Below, piece by piece: positions 44,662-45,945 of a stretch of DNA of 45,945 nucleotides (positions are counted from its first letter, which is position 1; every line of letters begins with the position of its first letter). The DNA comes from DAITQM01 sp039794245 (GTDB lineage: Bacteria > Pseudomonadota > Gammaproteobacteria > Xanthomonadales > Wenzhouxiangellaceae). The notes beneath the pieces are model-generated. The model was not told where the DNA came from and made no database searches. It worked only from the letters and a program-made list of their open reading frames with translations. A program made the position numbers and the translations under genes. Where the stretch lies: assembly GCA_039794245.1 (NCBI GenBank), contig JBDIVS010000024.1, positions 1 to 45,945 on the forward strand. The letters are read 5' to 3'.

Positions 44662-44842
44662 GCCCGGATTATTCATGACCCACGCTACTACGACGGTCCC
44701 ATGCCCCGCATCTGCGACATTTCGCTCGGTCGTGCATCCTCACCGTACAGTCAAGTACGTTTCCGGTGCACTCGGTCGCGAAATGCCGCAGCTACGGTGC
44801 CTGGAACCGTCTCGCGACGAGCAGGCCATGAAAAATCCGGGC
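44662..44842. repeat. 181-bp palindromic element directly after the acylase stop
   Basis: GCCCGGATTATTCATG at 44662 pairs with CATGAAAAATCCGGGC ending at 44842 (15 of 16 positions). Inside, GCGACATTTCGC and GCGGCATTTCGCGACCGAG (the latter read on the minus strand from about 44795) form a second, nested dyad around ACCGTACAGTCAAGTACG. The whole is therefore a large cruciform-like repeat with no coding sequence. It begins at the first base after the acylase TAA and could act as its transcript end. It has the look of a dispersed MITE-like intergenic repeat. Confidence 0.75.
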
Positions 44843-44861
44843 GATTCGGCGTGAGCCATCA

Positions 44862-45497
44862 TTGAATCGCTGGCCGGCCGGGGGCGCGCTTCGCGCCCTC
44901 GGCCGTTCCGATCCCAGGCTCGGCGTCTTCATCCGCGCCCACGGCCCGTGCCTGTTGCAGCCGGCCGGGTTGACGAGCCCGTTCCAGGCATTGGCCGAAT
45001 CGATCGTTTACCAGCAATTGAGCGGCAAGGCGGCGGCCACCATCTACGCCCGCTTCGCCGCCCTGTATCCGCGCCGCCGGCCAACCGCCCGCCGCACGCT
45101 CGAACTCGATGAGGCGACGTTGCGCAGCGCCGGGCTATCGCGCAACAAGGCCCTCTCCGTTCTCGACCTTGCCGCCCGCGTCCTCGACCGCACCGTGCCC
45201 GGCGCCGCAAAAATCCAGGCGATGCCTGACGACGAGATCATCGAGCGATTGACCTGTGTCCGCGGCATCGGCCCATGGACCGTCCAGATGCTGCTGATCT
45301 TCAACCTCGGCCGCCCGGACATTCTGCCGGCCACCGATTACGGCATCCAGAAAGGGCTGCAACGCATCCACCGTCTGCGCCAGCTCCCCAAGCCCCGCGA
45401 CGTCGAAACTCTCGGCGCCTGCTGGGCCCCCTGGCGCTCGATCGCCAGTTGGTACCTGTGGCGCGCCGCCGAAACCGCCGGCAGATCTGTTGAGTAG
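44862..45497 (+). CDS. DNA-3-methyladenine glycosylase II (AlkA-type HhH-GPD)
   Basis: The product is 211 aa. FQALAESIVYQQLSGKAAAT is the conserved helix of bacterial alkylbase glycosylases. ERLTCVRGIGPWTVQMLLIF is the helix-hairpin-helix and Gly/Pro loop, and RPDILPATDYGIQKGLQ carries the catalytic Asp. WAPWRSIASWYLWRA closes the domain. It removes 3-methyladenine and related lesions. Start is taken as TTG 44862, as no ATG or GTG precedes the conserved SDPRLGVFI segment in frame; the N-terminus is therefore uncertain. It lies 20 nt beyond the palindromic element. Confidence 0.9.
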   Translation: MNRWPAGGALRALGRSDPRLGVFIRAHGPCLLQPAGLTSPFQALAESIVYQQLSGKAAATIYARFAALYPRRRPTARRTLELDEATLRSAGLSRNKALSVLDLAARVLDRTVPGAAKIQAMPDDEIIERLTCVRGIGPWTVQMLLIFNLGRPDILPATDYGIQKGLQRIHRLRQLPKPRDVETLGACWAPWRSIASWYLWRAAETAGRSVE

Positions 45498-45605
45498 TTC
45501 TTCGTCACTCGTTCTTCGTTCTTCGTTCTTCGATCATCGAACAACTCTCCTCCCCGTCATTTTGCACGCGCCCGCACCTTCTCCTCACCGTCATTCCGGG
45601 CGCGC

Positions 45606-45732
45606 CCGCGGTAGCGGGCGCGATCCGGACAAATTCGTCGGGAACGAATTTGGACGCGCCGCAGGCGACCGGGCAGGGGCGCACGCCAGGACGGCGCACA
45701 TATATCCAGAAAAACACATTAATAAATCACAC
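45606..45732. repeat. Right arm of the ~126-bp inverted repeat
   Basis: The reverse complement of this segment matches 41229-41354 almost throughout, including CCGTCCTGGCG, GCCTGCGGCGCGTCCAAATT and TCCGGATCGCGCCCGCT. It contains the AAATTCGT...ACGAATTT palindrome (45631-45651). Confidence 0.85.
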
Positions 45733-45814
45733 TACGAAGGGCACGAAGCGCACGAAGGTCTCGCTTCGGCAAATTCCATCCTTCGTGACCCTTCTTGCCC
45801 TTCGTAGTGAAAAA
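45730..45814. repeat. CACTACGAAGG inverted repeat next to a transposase end
   Basis: CACTACGAAGGGCACGAAG at about 45730 and the inverse CTTCTTGCCCTTCGTAGTG ending about 45810 make an imperfect 29-30-bp inverted pair with a short centre. It overlaps the end of the right inverted-repeat arm and lies about 20 bases beyond the stop of the IS1595-like transposase, so it may belong to that element's end or to its target. Confidence 0.55.
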
Positions 45815-45830
45815 TATTGGGATCGGACCA

Positions 45831-45945
45831 TTAATTCGGACCCGATTTTAGTATTTTGTACAGGTAACTGACGGCATCAGGATCATCACGGTGATTGAAC
45901 CGAAACTCCATTTCGCGCATGAACAGCGGAAAATTGCGCTTGAAG
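45831..45945 (-). CDS. IS1595/ISXO2-like transposase, C-terminal end (cut by window edge)
   Basis: Read leftwards from the edge, 37 residues end at TAA 45831-45833: FKRNFPLFMREMEFRFNHR followed by DDPDAVSYLYKILKSGPN. The (L/F)xxEMEFRFN(H/N)R pattern near the end followed by a short L-rich tail is typical of IS1595-group (ISXO2-like) transposases. Most of the protein lies beyond the window, so completeness cannot be judged. Confidence 0.65.
   Translation of the reverse strand, partial: FKRNFPLFMREMEFRFNHRDDPDAVSYLYKILKSGPN

Larger units (their letters stand above)
45498..45830. other. Repeat-rich intergenic region (333 bp)
   Basis: After the glycosylase gene come a short TTCGTTCTTCG run (about 45500-45535), the right inverted-repeat arm (45606-45732) with a perfect 9-bp hairpin CGCGCCCGC-GGTA-GCGGGCGCG at its outer edge, and the CACTACGAAGG palindrome (45730-45814). 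No coding sequence is supported. Confidence 0.6.

Overview
The window is high-GC DNA whose gene order and gene content fit a Gammaproteobacterium, most likely an environmental or metagenomic lineage. The supporting signs are the rsmI/lpoA/yraN/BON-lipoprotein cluster (LpoA is essentially gammaproteobacterial), the pyrG-kdsA-eno-ftsB-ispD run, KdsA (LPS synthesis), two lipoproteins with lipoboxes, and an NnrS protein. No rRNA, tRNA or CRISPR array was seen. I do not name a genus.

Layout. 1-6.75 kb is a decayed accessory zone. It holds the 5' part of a RAYT-type (Y1) transposase gene, an IS21-type remnant with an IstB fragment and tandem repeats, and an AT-richer block with a DUF1648-like membrane protein. 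It also holds three broken genes (beta-carbonic anhydrase, a secreted protein fragment, an adenine-DNA methylase) and two copies of a short non-autonomous element with about 19-bp inverted ends. One of those copies sits inside a second putative TA-flanked element. Two intact genes lie within it, a WS/DGAT wax-ester/triacylglycerol synthase and an nnrS homologue.

6.75-10.87 kb is a compact minus-strand operon, rsmI - MBL-fold hydrolase - histone-deacetylase-like amidohydrolase - SLC13 transporter. The divergent plus-strand operon lpoA - yraN - BON lipoprotein starts 6 nt away. 13.8-26.2 kb carries a YgjP-type metallopeptidase, cfa, queD, a class I aldolase overlapping a maeB malic enzyme, a Gly/His-rich secreted protein, a crotonase, an M3 peptidase lipoprotein and uvrA. 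26.5-31.35 kb is the core run pyrG-kdsA-eno-ftsB-ispD, immediately followed by an inserted PaeR7I/XhoI-type restriction-modification pair whose endonuclease is split by a -1 frameshift at an A6 run. Then come thpR, a small HEAAH protein, a NarL-type two-component system, and a four-gene Gld-like ABC transporter cluster (ATPase, permease, GldG-like, DUF4340).

41.15-45.95 kb is rich in repeats. It has a 17-bp perfect hairpin, a 136-bp tandem repeat containing the ATTCCC-N8-GGGAAT palindrome, a 126-bp inverted-repeat pair flanking a penicillin-acylase gene and an AlkA-type glycosylase gene, a 181-bp palindromic element, and at the edge the C-terminus of an IS1595/ISXO2-like transposase.

No clearly new multi-gene system is demonstrable from sequence alone. 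The best candidates for follow-up are the frameshifted PaeR7I-like endonuclease, the MITE family whose terminus supplies the stop codon of the wax-ester synthase, the rsmI-MBL-HDAC-SLC13 operon, the unrecognised HEAAH protein, and the invertible-looking acylase segment.
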